Shown here one piece after another: positions 1-9,187 of a stretch of DNA of 64,000 bases. Below the pieces are notes generated by a model. It was not told the DNA's origin, did not search any database, and was given only the letters and a program-made list of their open reading frames with translations. Both the position numbers and the translations under genes were made by a program. Origin of the DNA: Odontesthes bonariensis (lineage: Eukaryota > Chordata > Actinopteri > Atheriniformes > Atherinopsidae). Each line of letters begins with the position of its first letter. Positions within the stretch are counted from its first letter, which is position 1. The DNA lies in NCBI RefSeq assembly GCF_027942865.1, contig NC_134520.1, positions 37,783,181-37,847,180 on the forward strand, in the 5' to 3' direction.

Positions 1-49
1 TGAGTTCCAAAAGCATTCAAACTCACCATCGTAATCTACTCTATAATCA

Positions 50-466
50 GTGGGAGGCCCCTCCTGTGATGTACTCAGATTAAATTCCGCACAAGAAGAC
101 TCCAATTCGTGGCCCTCTCTTTTTTTGAAAAAGTCCTGTAATTTATTTGGCCCAAACATCAATCTGCCCTTAATCCCACACCTAGGAAACATTAACCATT
201 TATCCTCTGCCGATGTGAACCTACCTTCTCTGCATTCCCGTTGCTGGACCACTGCACAGTCCCTGAAGGTGTTTGGCTCTGGAACAACAACAGGCAATGC
301 TCCTGGAGCGTCTGCGCATATGAGACACTCCGTCGCTGTCAGTTCTCTTGTAGTGTACCATGCCCATCTATACCACATATCCTGTGCTGCCTTAACCCAT
401 CTTCCACAGTTACACTGTTTTCCTGTCTCTACCTGTGCATGTACACTCCGTCTGTTCTTGGGTTAA
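50..466 (-). pseudogene. Putative retroviral env surface fragment
   Basis: The minus strand is open for about 138 codons immediately downstream of the integrase remnant, exactly where env would be expected. The peptide is cysteine- and tryptophan-rich (for example CNCGRW, ECLICADAPG, CAVVQQREC), as expected of an extracellular disulfide-bonded surface subunit. I see no signal peptide, fusion peptide or membrane anchor in the window, and the reading frame continues past the left edge. The env assignment rests mainly on position and composition. It could instead be part of an unrelated gene. Confidence 0.4.
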
Positions 467-689
467 CATGATTATTCTGTCCTGTAGTGCTAATGGTATC
501 AAATCCCCCTAGCCTTCCCCGAAAAATCTTTCTATTCTTACAACCATTGCGAACAACTACTTCTGACCCGAGGACAACATGATCTTACCAGATTGCCCCT
601 TTGTCGTGGCGTCCGGAGGCGGTGATTTGGTCGTCTCCTCCTCCAGACCCATGATCCACAGTTCCTCACCATCCTCACGCTTCCTCACA

Positions 690-1325
690 CCTGGATGCTC
701 ACAGTGTCAGAAATCTTAACCTCTTCCTTTTGTTCATCCTTTCCCTCGGACTCAACCCCGCCTGTGCCTTTAGTCCGAACCTTAGTGCAGTGACTCAAAT
801 GGTACCATGTGTTGCTACCTTCCATTCGAACTGCTGTTGACGTTGCTCGCACCATTGTGTACGGTCCTTTCCGTCTTGGCTCAAGCCACTTCCTTCAGAA
901 CACTTTGATGTGCACCTGGTCGCCCGGCACCACTGGCCTCTCAACCAGCTGTCTCTGGACTCCTCCTGTAGATAGATTGTTCTGTGGATTGCAGTTAATT
1001 GCTTCATATAGACTGTCCACTCTGTTTGCACCTGCTCAAGTGGGGGCCCTCTAAAGGAACCTCTCAACTGAGGTGCCGGCATGGGTCGACCCGTTAGCAT
1101 TTATGCGGTGTTAGTGCGTGACTCTATGAGTCTGCATACGATAGCTCATTAGTGCAAGCAGCAAAGCATCTAGTTAGTTTAGTTGAAGCACAGATTCAAT
1201 TCAATTTCACTTTCCAGGTTCCATTGATCCTCTCAACCATCCCTTGACCTTGTGGATGATAAACGGCCCCACAGCACTGCTTGATTCGCAGCTGCTGCAG
1301 AATGCCTCTTGCACTTTTCTAAACA
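690..1325 (-). pseudogene. Retroviral integrase fragment (core end and C-terminal domain)
   Basis: On the minus strand the region near 1290-1210 encodes CGAVYHPQGQGMVERINGT, the integrase core segment that carries the catalytic glutamate. Further along are LTGRPMPAPQLRG (about 1100-1060) and a frameshifted segment with PGDQVHIKVF and RKGPYTMVRATSTAV, typical of the SH3-like C-terminal domain of murine-leukaemia-type integrases. Stops and at least two frameshifts break the frame, so it is inactive. The upstream zinc-binding and DD part of the core is not recognisable between 1331 and 1325. Confidence 0.75.
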
Positions 1326-1330
1326 AACAC

Positions 1331-2096
1331 TTAACCATTATTTGAGCTAATCTCTGATGGAATGACAAACAGATGAATCAATTCTCTTACCAAAAAAATT
1401 TTACGACTATTTATCCAATATGTATGACCAATATCCTTGTGGTGGCGTGACATCTGGCTCAGTGACACCATTGGTGCCAAAACAGCAAGCTGGCACTTTG
1501 ATGCTACTTTCGCTGCTTCATCAGCCGCGATATTACCTTTACCGACCATTTTGTTACCTCTATGATTATTTGACATTGTATCACTGCCAATTTTCAATTT
1601 TCATGACTGCAATCCGCTCCTTCATTTGGACCTCATGTCGCACTGGACTTCCGTCTGACCTCCTGAACCCTCTCTGCTTCAAAACTGCTTCAAACAAATA
1701 GCAAATATCATGAGCATATGCAGAATCTGTGTACACATTCGTAACCTTACCTTTCACCAGTCAACATGCTTCCGTTAATGCCTTCAGTTCAGCCTACTCT
1801 GACGAACATGGCCGTTCACACTTCTCAGCCTTCACCGTCACAAAGTTCTCCACCTTCCTGTTTCACAACTGCAAAACCTGCATGATCACCCAAATGATCT
1901 CACAACATGATCCATACACAACATAAGTGACATCAGCCTGCACAAGTGAAGTTGCTTCTAAGTCAGGTCTCAGTTTAATGTATCTCACAGCTTCTGACAC
2001 ACGCTCATGTGGTTCTCCTTCAAACTCTTTGGATTTTTCATGTTCCTTCCAGAGGAAGCAAATTTTATTGCCAAAATCTTCCCAGAAGAAGATCAT
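1331..2096 (-). pseudogene. Retroviral RNase H domain, frameshifted
   Basis: Starting at 2096 on the minus strand, a segment resembling the first RNase H strand reads ADVTYVVYGSC. The aspartate normally found before GS is a tyrosine (TAT) here. A second RNase H motif, VYTDSAYAH, lies near 1730-1700. KGNIAADEAAKVAS, the conserved C-terminal helix region, lies near 1540-1490. These pieces are in different frames, so at least two frameshifts separate them. The domain belongs to the pol remnant of the provirus described for 1-2870. Confidence 0.8.
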
Positions 2097-2446
2097 ACTT
2101 GTTTTATTTTGATTTTATTCATTAATACATTTATTTATTTTGGACCTGGTGCTTTACTTCCTCCCTCCACGTGGGATGGAGAGATGTCAGTAATTCCCTA
2201 TGGGATAAATAGATACTCTAATTTAGGCTAACAATGCTAAAATTTAAAATCGAAACTTTGTTTTGTTTAGATTTTACAAATATTGTAATAGTGGCACATT
2301 TTAAATTCTAAATTTAGAAAATTTGTTTTGTTTTGTAATAGTGACACATTTAACTTAAAAACTTTGTTTTGTTTTGTAATGATGACACACCTGAGGGCGG
2401 TTTTTAAACCCTTTGAGTACGTCTGGTGTAAGTGTACTTCTTACCT
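2097..2446. other. AT-rich segment at the provirus deletion joint
   Basis: No coding similarity is visible between the nucleocapsid and RNase H remnants. The stretch contains repeated TTTTGTTTTGTAAT and GACACATTT motifs. Protease and reverse transcriptase would lie here in an intact provirus, so this is a deletion scar or later filler sequence. Confidence 0.4.
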
Positions 2447-2870
2447 CTATATGTCAATGCAAACAAATACTGGGATTCCTCTGCCAGAGGAACGCCTTGG
2501 ACCTGCCGGGTCACTTGCTCCGCCCCGCAGGGACTGGCCACGGTCCTGCCGAACACTCGGGTTTCTCGGTGCTCTCGGACAGCTGTAAACAAAGTGTCCC
2601 CTCTCGCCACAGGCCCAACATGCCCCCGAGGACCTTCGTCCTCCTGGTGCACCTCTCCTTGACCTTTGACAGGGTCGACGATGGACTTGCCCCTGTGATG
2701 GCTGTTCAGCGGCCCCCGCTGTCATGGCCTCATTTCGTACTTCTTGCTTCGCTTGCAGTTCTTCTAACTGCAACCGTGCAAGTTCCCTTTGCATATCCTT
2801 CTCCTGCTCCTTCCGTTTCAGCTCTTTTCTGTATTTGTTTACTCCATGCACCACATGGTCTCGTGGATGG
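2447..2870 (-). pseudogene. Retroviral gag C-terminus with CCHC zinc knuckle
   Basis: The minus-strand peptide contains a charged coiled-coil stretch ([17 protein letters not shown], about 2840-2770). A basic arginine-rich segment follows, then [14 protein letters not shown], a perfect CX2CX4HX4C zinc knuckle that binds RNA in nucleocapsid. The coiled-coil-then-knuckle order matches gag of MLV-like viruses. The upstream capsid region is cut off by the tetranucleotide microsatellite at about 2864, and no start codon belonging to gag is visible. Confidence 0.75.
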
Positions 2871-2909
2871 ATGGATGGATGGATGGATGGATGGATGGAT
2901 GGATGGATG

Positions 2910-2960
<51 letters not shown>

Positions 2961-2980
2961 TGATAGATGGATGGATAGAG
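2864..2980. repeat. Compound (TGGA)n-(TAGA)n microsatellite
   Basis: About 12 copies of TGGA are followed by about 13 copies of TAGA, ending in mixed TGGA/TAGA. It directly abuts the gag remnant. Such tails often derive from the 3' ends of fish LINEs or SINEs that end in (GATG)n. Confidence 0.95.
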
Positions 2981-3595
2981 AGATGAAAACATACCAAATA
3001 AAGCATCAGAGGGTATAAAATAGTCTAAAATCAGTGGGAAGGAAACAGACGGTTTATGGTTCAGTTCCACTAATCTTTGAGGATAAAATAAGATGTTAAA
3101 GGTTTATGAATCTTAATTCATCTGAAAATAAAAATGATGATTATATTCTGTGAAAGGACTTTCATCATTTCAGTCTGAAATGTCTTCAAAAGATTTAATC
3201 AGCTCCATGATCTCTGTAGAGATTTCCTCTGAAAGTTAATGACCACGATGATGTCACATGGCGAGGAAACAGAGCAGAGGTGCATCATGGGAGCTCCCCA
3301 GCAGGCTGGGCCTGCAGTCTGATCCGCTGTTTACACCGGCTGCAGTTTACCTTCAGGCTGTTGTTCTGCCTGCAACTCTCTGTACATGTTGGAACATGTT
3401 TGACCAACATAGAAATAATTGTGGGAATCAGGTGGAATAACATCTAAACAGCTGCAGGCGGAATTGATAGAACTCCAGATGTATTTCAAGTCAATTTCAT
3501 CCTCTAATAACAAGAAAGCTATCAAAACTATAAATCTAGTCTCCCACTTTGAAATCTTTAACTCAGTGTAATCCTCATTGTTCATGTGCCCTGGT

Positions 3596-3600
<5 letters not shown>

Positions 3601-3662
<62 letters not shown>
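3601..3662. repeat. (CT)31 dinucleotide microsatellite
   Basis: A pure CT run of about 62 bases lies inside the retroposed sequence, 35 bases upstream of the LINE insertion. Confidence 0.98.
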
Positions 3663-3664
<2 letters not shown>

Positions 3665-3697
3665 ATTTATTATTTAAACTTCTTATGTATGTATTTA

Positions 3698-5263
3698 GTT
3701 GGGGAGCTCGGACGTGGGACCTCCCATCTCTGGGGCTGAGGTCGCCGAGGTGGTCAAAAAACTCCTCGGTGGCAAGGCCCCGGGGGTGGATGAGGTCCGT
3801 CCTGAGTTCCTCAAGGCTCTGGATGTTGTGGGGCTGTCTTGGTTGACACGCCTCTGCAGCATCGCGTGGACATCGGGGGCAGTGCCTCTGGACTGGCAGA
3901 TCGGGGTGGTGGTCCCCCTCTTTAAAAAGGGGGACCGGAGGGTGTGTTCCAACTATAGGGGGATCACTCTCCTCAGCCTCCCTGGTAAGGTCTTTTCGGG
4001 GGTACTGGAGAGGAGGATCCGACGGATAGTCGAATCTCGGATTCAGGAGGTGCAGTGTGGTTTTCGTCCTGGCCGTGGAACAGTGGACCAGCTCTATACC
4101 CTCGGCAGGATCCTGGAGGGTGCATGGGAGTTCGCCCAACCGGTCTACATGTGTTTTGTGGACTTGGAGAAGGCGTTCGACCGTGTCCCTCGGGGACTCT
4201 TGTGGGGGGTGCTCCGGGAGTATGGAGTGCCGGACTCTTTGATACAGGCTGTTCGGTCCCTGTATGACCGGTGTCAGAGTTTGGTCCGCATTGCCGGCAG
4301 TAAGTCGGACATGTTTCCTGTGAGGGTTGGACTCCGTCAGGGCTGCCCTTTGTCACCGATTCTGTTCATAATTTTTATGGACAGAATTTCTAGGCGCAGC
4401 CAGGGCGTTGAGGGGGTCCGGTTTGGCGACCTCAGAATCGGGTCTCTGCTCTTTGCAGACGATGTGGTTCTGTTGGCGTCCTCAGGCCGTGACCTGCAGC
4501 TCTCACTGGAGCGGTTCGCAGCCGAATGTGAAGCGGCTGGGATGAGAATCAGCACCTCCAAATCTGAGACCATGGTCTTCGGCCGGAAAAGGGTGGAATG
4601 CCCTCTCCGGGTCGGGAATGAGATCCTTCCCCAAGTGGAGGAGTTCAAGTATCTCGGGGTCTTGTTCACGAGTGAGGGACGAATGGAGCAGGAGATTGAC
4701 AGACGGATCGGTGCGGCGTCTGCAGTGATGCGGGCTCTGCACCGGCCCGTCGTGGTGAAGAAGGAGCTGAGCCAGAAGGCGAAGCTCTCGATTTACCGGT
4801 CAATCTATGTTCCTACCCTCACCTATGGTCACGAGCTGTGGGTAGTGACCGAAAGAATGAGATCGCGAATACAAGCGGCCGAAATGAGTTTCCTCCGCAG
4901 GGTGTCTGGGCTCTCCCTTAGAGATAGGGTGAGAAGCTCGGTCATCCGGGAGGGGCTCGGAGTAGAACCGCTGCTCCTCCGCATCGAGAGGAGTCAGATG
5001 AGGTGGCTCGGGCATCTGGTGAGAATGCCTCCTGGACGCCTCCCCGGTGAGGTGTTCCGGGCCCGTCCCACTGGGAGGAGGCCCCGGGGAAGACCCAGGA
5101 CACGTTGGAGAGACTATGTCTCTCGGCTGGCCTGGGAACGCCTCGGGGTCCCCCCAGAAGAGCTGGAGGAAGTGGCCGGGGACAGGGACGTCTGGGTCTC
5201 TTTGCTCAAGCTGCTGCCCCCGCGACCCGATCCCCGGACCAGCGGAAGATGATGGATGGATGG
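3698..5263 (+). mobile_element. 5'-truncated RTE-type LINE with 13-bp target-site duplication
   Basis: The 13-mer ATGTATGTATTTA sits at 3685-3697 and again at 5264-5276, precisely bracketing the open frame and its short tail of GATG/GGAT repeats. Only the reverse-transcriptase part is present; the endonuclease half is missing, as expected from incomplete reverse transcription. The C-terminal GRRPRGRPRTRWRDYV motif and the GATGGATGG tail resemble RTE-clade LINEs such as fish Expander/Rex3-like families (recalled, not searched). A very similar copy lies at 35657-36593. Confidence 0.85.
3699..5252 (+). CDS. RTE-type LINE reverse transcriptase, C-terminal ORF (5'-truncated)
   Basis: This 517-codon frame is uninterrupted and encodes the reverse transcriptase that copies LINE RNA at the insertion site. 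In order it shows the pre-RT segment GGKAPGVDEVRPEFLK (about residues 24-39), RT motifs with NYRGITLLS (about 86-94), FVDLEKAFDRVP (catalytic aspartate, about 155-166), RQGCPLSPILF (about 210-220), the catalytic LLFADDVVLLA (about 245-255), and a C-terminal thumb/linker ending in the RGRPRTRW motif. It lacks its own start and endonuclease because the copy is truncated. The intact frame and near identity to the copy at 35657 suggest recent mobility of the family. No host function is implied. Confidence 0.85.
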   Translation: MGSSDVGPPISGAEVAEVVKKLLGGKAPGVDEVRPEFLKALDVVGLSWLTRLCSIAWTSGAVPLDWQIGVVVPLFKKGDRRVCSNYRGITLLSLPGKVFSGVLERRIRRIVESRIQEVQCGFRPGRGTVDQLYTLGRILEGAWEFAQPVYMCFVDLEKAFDRVPRGLLWGVLREYGVPDSLIQAVRSLYDRCQSLVRIAGSKSDMFPVRVGLRQGCPLSPILFIIFMDRISRRSQGVEGVRFGDLRIGSLLFADDVVLLASSGRDLQLSLERFAAECEAAGMRISTSKSETMVFGRKRVECPLRVGNEILPQVEEFKYLGVLFTSEGRMEQEIDRRIGAASAVMRALHRPVVVKKELSQKAKLSIYRSIYVPTLTYGHELWVVTERMRSRIQAAEMSFLRRVSGLSLRDRVRSSVIREGLGVEPLLLRIERSQMRWLGHLVRMPPGRLPGEVFRARPTGRRPRGRPRTRWRDYVSRLAWERLGVPPEELEEVAGDRDVWVSLLKLLPPRPDPRTSGR

Positions 5264-5537
5264 ATGTATGTATTTATTTTGGTATGCTTATTTGTTCTTA
5301 ATTTATTATTAATGATACTTGTCATGTTTTTGCACTGTGTTTGTATCTTGTAAAGCAAAATAAAGTTGTACTGTATTAAAAAAAAAAAGCTGCAGGCGGA
5401 ACTAAAGTTAACTTCCTGTTTCCGGTGGGACTGTTTCTCGGTGGGACTTCCGGCGGAAGTGAGCAGCACTGATGCCAGCGGCAGCGTTAGCTCGCTGGTT
5501 CAGCAGCCGGCTGAATCTGTGAGTGTGAGCAGCAACA

Positions 5538-5709
5538 ATGTCTTCAGCTCAGCATCTGAGAGAGTTTATCAGCCAGCGGCTCACTGCTGCCGCTGAGGAA
5601 ATATTCTCCGAGTTCCAGAAAACCATCGGCCGGTACGAGGAGGAGCTCGGCCGGCAGCGCAGGCTGCTGGATGTCACCTGGAAGCCCGGAATAAAGCTCC
5701 ACACGGCAG
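5538..5709 (+). CDS. N-terminal coding exon of a fish C2H2 zinc-finger gene
   Basis: An ATG at 5538 opens MSSAQHLREFISQRLTAAAE..., continuing through EIFSEFQKTIGRYEEELGRQRRLLD. This amphipathic N-terminal module is typical of first exons in large fish C2H2 zinc-finger families. A consensus donor follows (CGGCAG|GTAATA, exon end 5709), leaving phase 1: 57 codons plus one G. Acceptors at 8184 and 10878 both begin with AC and would complete a GAC codon, so this exon can join either finger exon. Joined to the first it gives 391 residues; joined to the second, 541. The helical segment is probably a protein-interaction or dimerisation module of a nuclear DNA-binding protein (inference). The sequence just upstream (5400-5530) is GC-rich and would hold the promoter and 5' UTR. 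Confidence 0.8.
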
Positions 5710-6330
5710 GTAATAAAGCTCCAGCTACGGAACCCTTAACTTAACCTAACTGGGATGGCTGAGCGGCGCTTTGTGAAACCCTGAAACGTTTACGAACGCG
5801 TCTCCATGGTAACGGCCGCCATCATGTCTTTATCAGAATCAGAATCAGAAAAGGTTTTATTGCCAAGTAATTTTTACATCACGAGGAATTTGGCCTGGTC
5901 TGTTTGGGGCCATAAAAACAAAACAAAACAAAAAATATAATAATAATAAAATAATGTAATAAATGTAAAAAATATATGTACAAAGTGTTAGAAAGCTGAG
6001 GGTCATTCAGCTCATTTAGTTTAACTCAGCTGTGAGGAGACATCGTTCTTATTTGAACAACTATAAAAAATAATAATAATAAAAATAAATAAAGAATAGG
6101 AATAAAGGAATAAAGCTCCACACGGAACCCTTAACTTAACTGGGATGGCTGAACGGCGCTTTGTGAAACCCTGAAACGTTTAGGAACGCGTCTCCATGGT
6201 AACACCATGGTGACACCATGGTAACGGCCGCCATCATGTCTTTATTCCAGCTCATTTAGTTTAACTCGGCTGTGACGGAGACATCATTCTTATTTGAACA
6301 ACTATATAAATGAAAGCACTTTGGATAAAA
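5687..6330. repeat. Local segmental duplication at the exon-1 splice donor
   Basis: Sequence from the end of the zinc-finger exon and the start of its intron (about 5687-5831 plus 6009-6067) is repeated at about 6107-6300. Shared blocks include GGAATAAAGCTCCACACGG, GGCGCTTTGTGAAACCCTGA and CTCATTTAGTTTAACTC. The first copy is interrupted at 5832-6008 by a dispersed repeat; the second copy is uninterrupted and acts as the empty site. The second copy also has an extra ACACCATGGTG-type expansion. Confidence 0.75.
5832..6008. mobile_element. Short dispersed repeat inserted in one duplicate copy
   Basis: The insert begins with CAGAATCAGAATCAGAAAAG and TTTTATTGCCAAGTAA, a sequence widely dispersed in fish genomes, and contains AT-rich simple sequence. 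Its borders are defined by comparison with the uninterrupted copy at 6237-6260. I cannot place its family confidently. Confidence 0.5.
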
Positions 6331-6625
6331 GCGTCTGCTGAATGCATAAACATAAACTGGAGATTAAACTTTCACCAAATGGAGACATTTTTAAATCCAG
6401 GTTAAAAAAAATTCTTTTCTCATGTGTCTATGCATGAAATCTGCATGATATCTTTAAACTTATCTGGTTTAAATTCATTTAAATGATTTTATTTGTTTCT
6501 CTTTATATTCTTTTATGTATTTTTAATGCTTCTTCCACTCCCTGCTGGAATGCTTTTATTTTATGTAAAGCACTTTGAATTGTTTGTACATGAAATGTGC
6601 TACAAATAAATTTGATTTGATTTGA
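6300..6625 (+). repeat. Fragments of LINE/SINE 3' ends
   Basis: GGATAAAAGCGTCTGCTGAA (about 6324) is a common fish retroposon end. TAAAGCACTTTGAATTG, followed by ATGTGCTACAAATAAATTTG and (GATTT)n at about 6565-6625, is a typical L2-type LINE 3' end with a short tandem tail. The rest of the intron, 6630-7478, shows nothing I can support. Confidence 0.5.
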
Positions 6626-7478
6626 TAAACAGCGACTTTCTCTCCGTGGGTTCATAAACCTAACTACACGCTTCCTGCTCGGCAGCACCTGGGTCCAAAG
6701 TGTTCATCCTGCGGATAAACCCAGCTGTTCCACCGTATAACTGTTCTTGGCTCTTGGTTGTGTTGGTCCTTTAGCTCTGCTAAAAAAAGTCAAAGTGGAC
6801 AAAGTGTGGGAGTGAAAATAAAAGTTAAATAAGGAAGATTGTCCAAAGTAGCTGCTGTCTGTATTGTGGTTGCAGCTTCGTTCTCTAACTTTCAACCAAT
6901 CAGGGATCGACCAACGCACATCATCACCTCTGAGGTTTATGCTTGTTTTAGTCGATCAGTGATGGTTAAAATACCCAAAATCCTTCACTCTGCAGGGGCT
7001 GGGACAGATGTCTTACCGTCCAATCAAAGTGTGGTTGGTGAAAGGCTTCTTTTTTGGTTAATTTTATTTAATCAAACTCTGAACAGAACAAAATTTAGGA
7101 AATCCAGACATGTCAGGTGAACATATTCCAGATTAAAGAGCAAAATATGTGACACACTAAGTTAGGAACGAGAAAGAAAAAGATCTGATCAAAGACTTGT
7201 TTGAGTTCTAATTATAAAACATGGCCTGAAATTCATTGATCTGCATCTGTGAGTAGATCCTTTGGTAATAATAATGAAGCCATTGTACATCATGTCTGTT
7301 TCTTACTGTCATCATAGTCCAGAATATGATGTCATCGTATCCTGTAGAACGGTCTGATGGTCTGATGGATCCAGCAGAGATGTCGTAGAGTTTCAAACAC
7401 GCAGCTGCTTCTGTCTTTTGTTTCAGGATAAATAAACCCGTTTCTTTATCTGCTGTGTGAGTCACACTGAGTTCAGAA

Positions 7479-7548
7479 ATGAGTTCCACAGAAACCACAG
7501 AAGAAGAACATCTGTCCCACAGCGTTTCTGAGATGAAACCAGAAGCAG
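7479..7548 (+). CDS. Possible alternative first exon of the zinc-finger locus
   Basis: An ATG at 7479 opens MSSTETTEEEHLSHSVSEMK and runs to a good donor (GAAGCAG|GTGATAG, exon end 7548). The 70 coding bases leave phase 1, the same phase as the exon at 5538-5709, so it could splice to the acceptors at 8184 or 10878 and produce a protein lacking the LREF-type N-terminal module. The peptide is short, acidic and not recognised. Only the phase match, the donor and the shared MSS start support it; chance occurrence is quite possible. Confidence 0.25.
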
Positions 7549-8183
7549 GTGATAGTTCAGCAGTCTGTCGAGGTTTAAATGTCTTTAAACTGACGTTTTC
7601 TTACGTGAATGAGGGTCGGGGCCAGGTTTCTGACCATCATGCATTGCTTCAGTCCAGGAAATCATTCAGTCAAATATTTTGAAGGATGTTTCAGGGCTCC
7701 TCATGTCTGTTGTGAGGGACTAACACCCGAGGAAAGGAAACGAGTGGGTGTAAATAAGGAAATGGAAGAAGTTTATCACTTTGGTCACTCTTACTAAAAC
7801 CTGGTGAGGCTCTGCAGCTGCTCTGCTCTGATTGGCTGAAAGCTTCTGCCTTATTTCTCATTCTCCATGAAACCGTTTTTGTTTGTAGTTTTGGTTCAGA
7901 AGTTACTGGAAAAAGAAAGAAATGACTGAACGGCGCAGTTTTATTTATCCTTTTAATTTCTTTTAACTTTCCTGCAGATGTGAAGTTTTTTTTTTTTTTT
8001 TTTCTAACCCTAACCCAAATAAGAACATTTTCTCTCTAAGTGTTTCTCTTGCTGGATCAGCGACTTCTGGCAGCTCAGTCGGGTTATACTTCACCTCTCA
8101 CGCAGTTTTTGTGCTACTTCATCGTGCGATGTCGACTTTTCTTCTACGACCATTAATGAACCTTTTCTCCTGTTTTCATCCAG

Positions 8184-9187
8184 ACCGCCCACAGCAACAT
8201 GACTGTAAGGAAGAGGACGTTCTCACTCTCCAGCTGTCGTGTAACCAGGAGAGGAACTCCAGTTTGCACCAGGAGGTTCAGACTAGACCGGAATCTGTGG
8301 AACCAGAACTTCCTCAAATTAAAGAAGAAGAAGAGGAACTTTTCACCAGTCGGGAAGATGAGCAGCTTGTTCTGAAGGAGGAGACTGATACTTTTATGGT
8401 GACTGTTAACTTTGATGAAAGTGACCACAGTGAGCCAGAACTAAACAGAAACCAGCTCCTGTCTCCAAACCCTCCTGTAACTGAGAGCCACCGGCGGGAT
8501 AGAATCGAGCACGGACAGTCGGGCTTGGTTACAAATGGAGAGCCGGAACCAGAGAATAAACTTCACAGAAACAGGACTGACTTTAACAGAAGTCGCAGTA
8601 ATAGTGTGGACAACTCACCCGTTTCGGAGAGTCATTGTAATACTGATGCAGGTAAAAAGTCTGTAAAGTGTGATGTGTGTGGAAAAGTCTTTGAATATAA
8701 GCATCTAATGAGTACACACAGGAGAATCCACACAGGTGTATCCACACCGTATTCATGCAAAATATGCGGGAAAAGTTTCACCCAGCGCAGCAGTTTGACT
8801 TCTCACATTCGAATCCACACAGGTGTATCCACACCGTATTCATGCAAAATATGCGGGAAAAGTTTCACCCAGCGCAGCAGTTTGACTTCTCACATTCGAA
8901 TTCACACAGGTGTATCCACACCGTATTCATGCAAAATATGCGGGAAAAGTTTCACCCAGCGTAGCAGTTTGACTTCTCACATTCGAATTCACACAGGTGA
9001 GAGGCCGTATTCCTGTAAAATATGTGGAAAAAGTTTCACCCGGCGCAGCAGTTTGACTTGTCACATTCGAATTCACACAGGCGAGAGGCCGTATTCATGC
9101 AAAATATGCGGGAAAAGTTTCACCCAAAGTGGCAAGTTGGCACTCCACATGAGAAGGCATGGCGACGAGCAACCTGTCAACATTTAA
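8184..9187 (+). CDS. C2H2 zinc-finger exon A (six fingers)
   Basis: The exon follows a pyrimidine-rich acceptor (TTTTCATCCAG|AC) and completes the split codon left by the first exon. It starts [12 protein letters not shown] and continues through an acidic linker (LPQIKEEEEELFT, then [16 protein letters not shown]) typical of this fish zinc-finger family. It then encodes six C2H2 fingers (about 8668-9160) and ends at TAA 9185-9187. Finger 1 is CDVCGKVFEYKHLMSTH. Fingers 2-4 are identical ([17 protein letters not shown]) and finger 5 nearly so. The linkers after fingers 1-3 read TGVSTPY instead of the canonical TGEKPY, adding one residue. The protein is presumably a nuclear sequence-specific DNA-binding factor; the target is unknown. 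Confidence 0.85.
8735..9000 (+). repeat. 87-bp tandem repeat encoding three identical zinc fingers
   Basis: The unit starting CACACAGGTGTATCCACACC repeats three times with only one or two base differences (for example AGCGCAGC versus AGCGTAGC). It is 87 bp rather than the usual 84 bp because of the extra linker codon. Near identity at synonymous sites indicates very recent duplication or gene conversion. Confidence 0.9.

Larger units (their letters stand above)
1..2870 (-). mobile_element. Internally deleted endogenous retrovirus (class I-like), minus strand
   Basis: Read on the minus strand, retroviral modules appear in the right order: gag nucleocapsid (2870-2447), RNase H (2096-1331), integrase (about 1325-690), then an env-like stretch running off the left edge. 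Protease and reverse transcriptase are missing between 2446 and 2097. All parts carry stops or frameshifts, so this is an old, non-functional copy. The HPQ-type integrase motif, the LTGRPMP string and the single CCHC knuckle resemble gamma/epsilon-type retroviruses (family knowledge). No LTR is identifiable within the window, and the 3' end lies outside it. Confidence 0.75.
3464..5387 (+). mobile_element. Retroposed sequence with poly(A) tail and 14-bp target-site duplication
   Basis: AGCTGCAGGCGGAA occurs at 3450-3463 and again at 5388-5401. The right copy directly follows an A-run (5378-5388) that has an AATAAA signal at 5359-5364. These are the hallmarks of LINE-machinery retroposition of a polyadenylated RNA. 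The insert starts with a short plus-strand frame (LIELQMYFKSISSSNNKK..., stop near 3570) that I do not recognise, followed by the CT microsatellite. It was later split by the RTE-type LINE at 3698-5263. It could be the 3' end of an unidentified LINE or of a host mRNA. Confidence 0.7.

Noticed and set aside
50..471. Plus-strand frames of 138 and 76 codons at the left edge
   Set aside because: The minus strand is in line with the integrase remnant and is open with a retroviral-like cysteine pattern; the plus frames are shadows.
2404..2922. Plus-strand frames over the gag remnant ending in GWMDGWMD repeats
   Set aside because: They are shadows of the minus-strand nucleocapsid sequence running into the tetranucleotide microsatellite.
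3663..4356. Minus-strand frames opposite the RTE reverse transcriptase
   Set aside because: They are antisense shadows of a GC-rich LINE ORF and have no recognisable motif.
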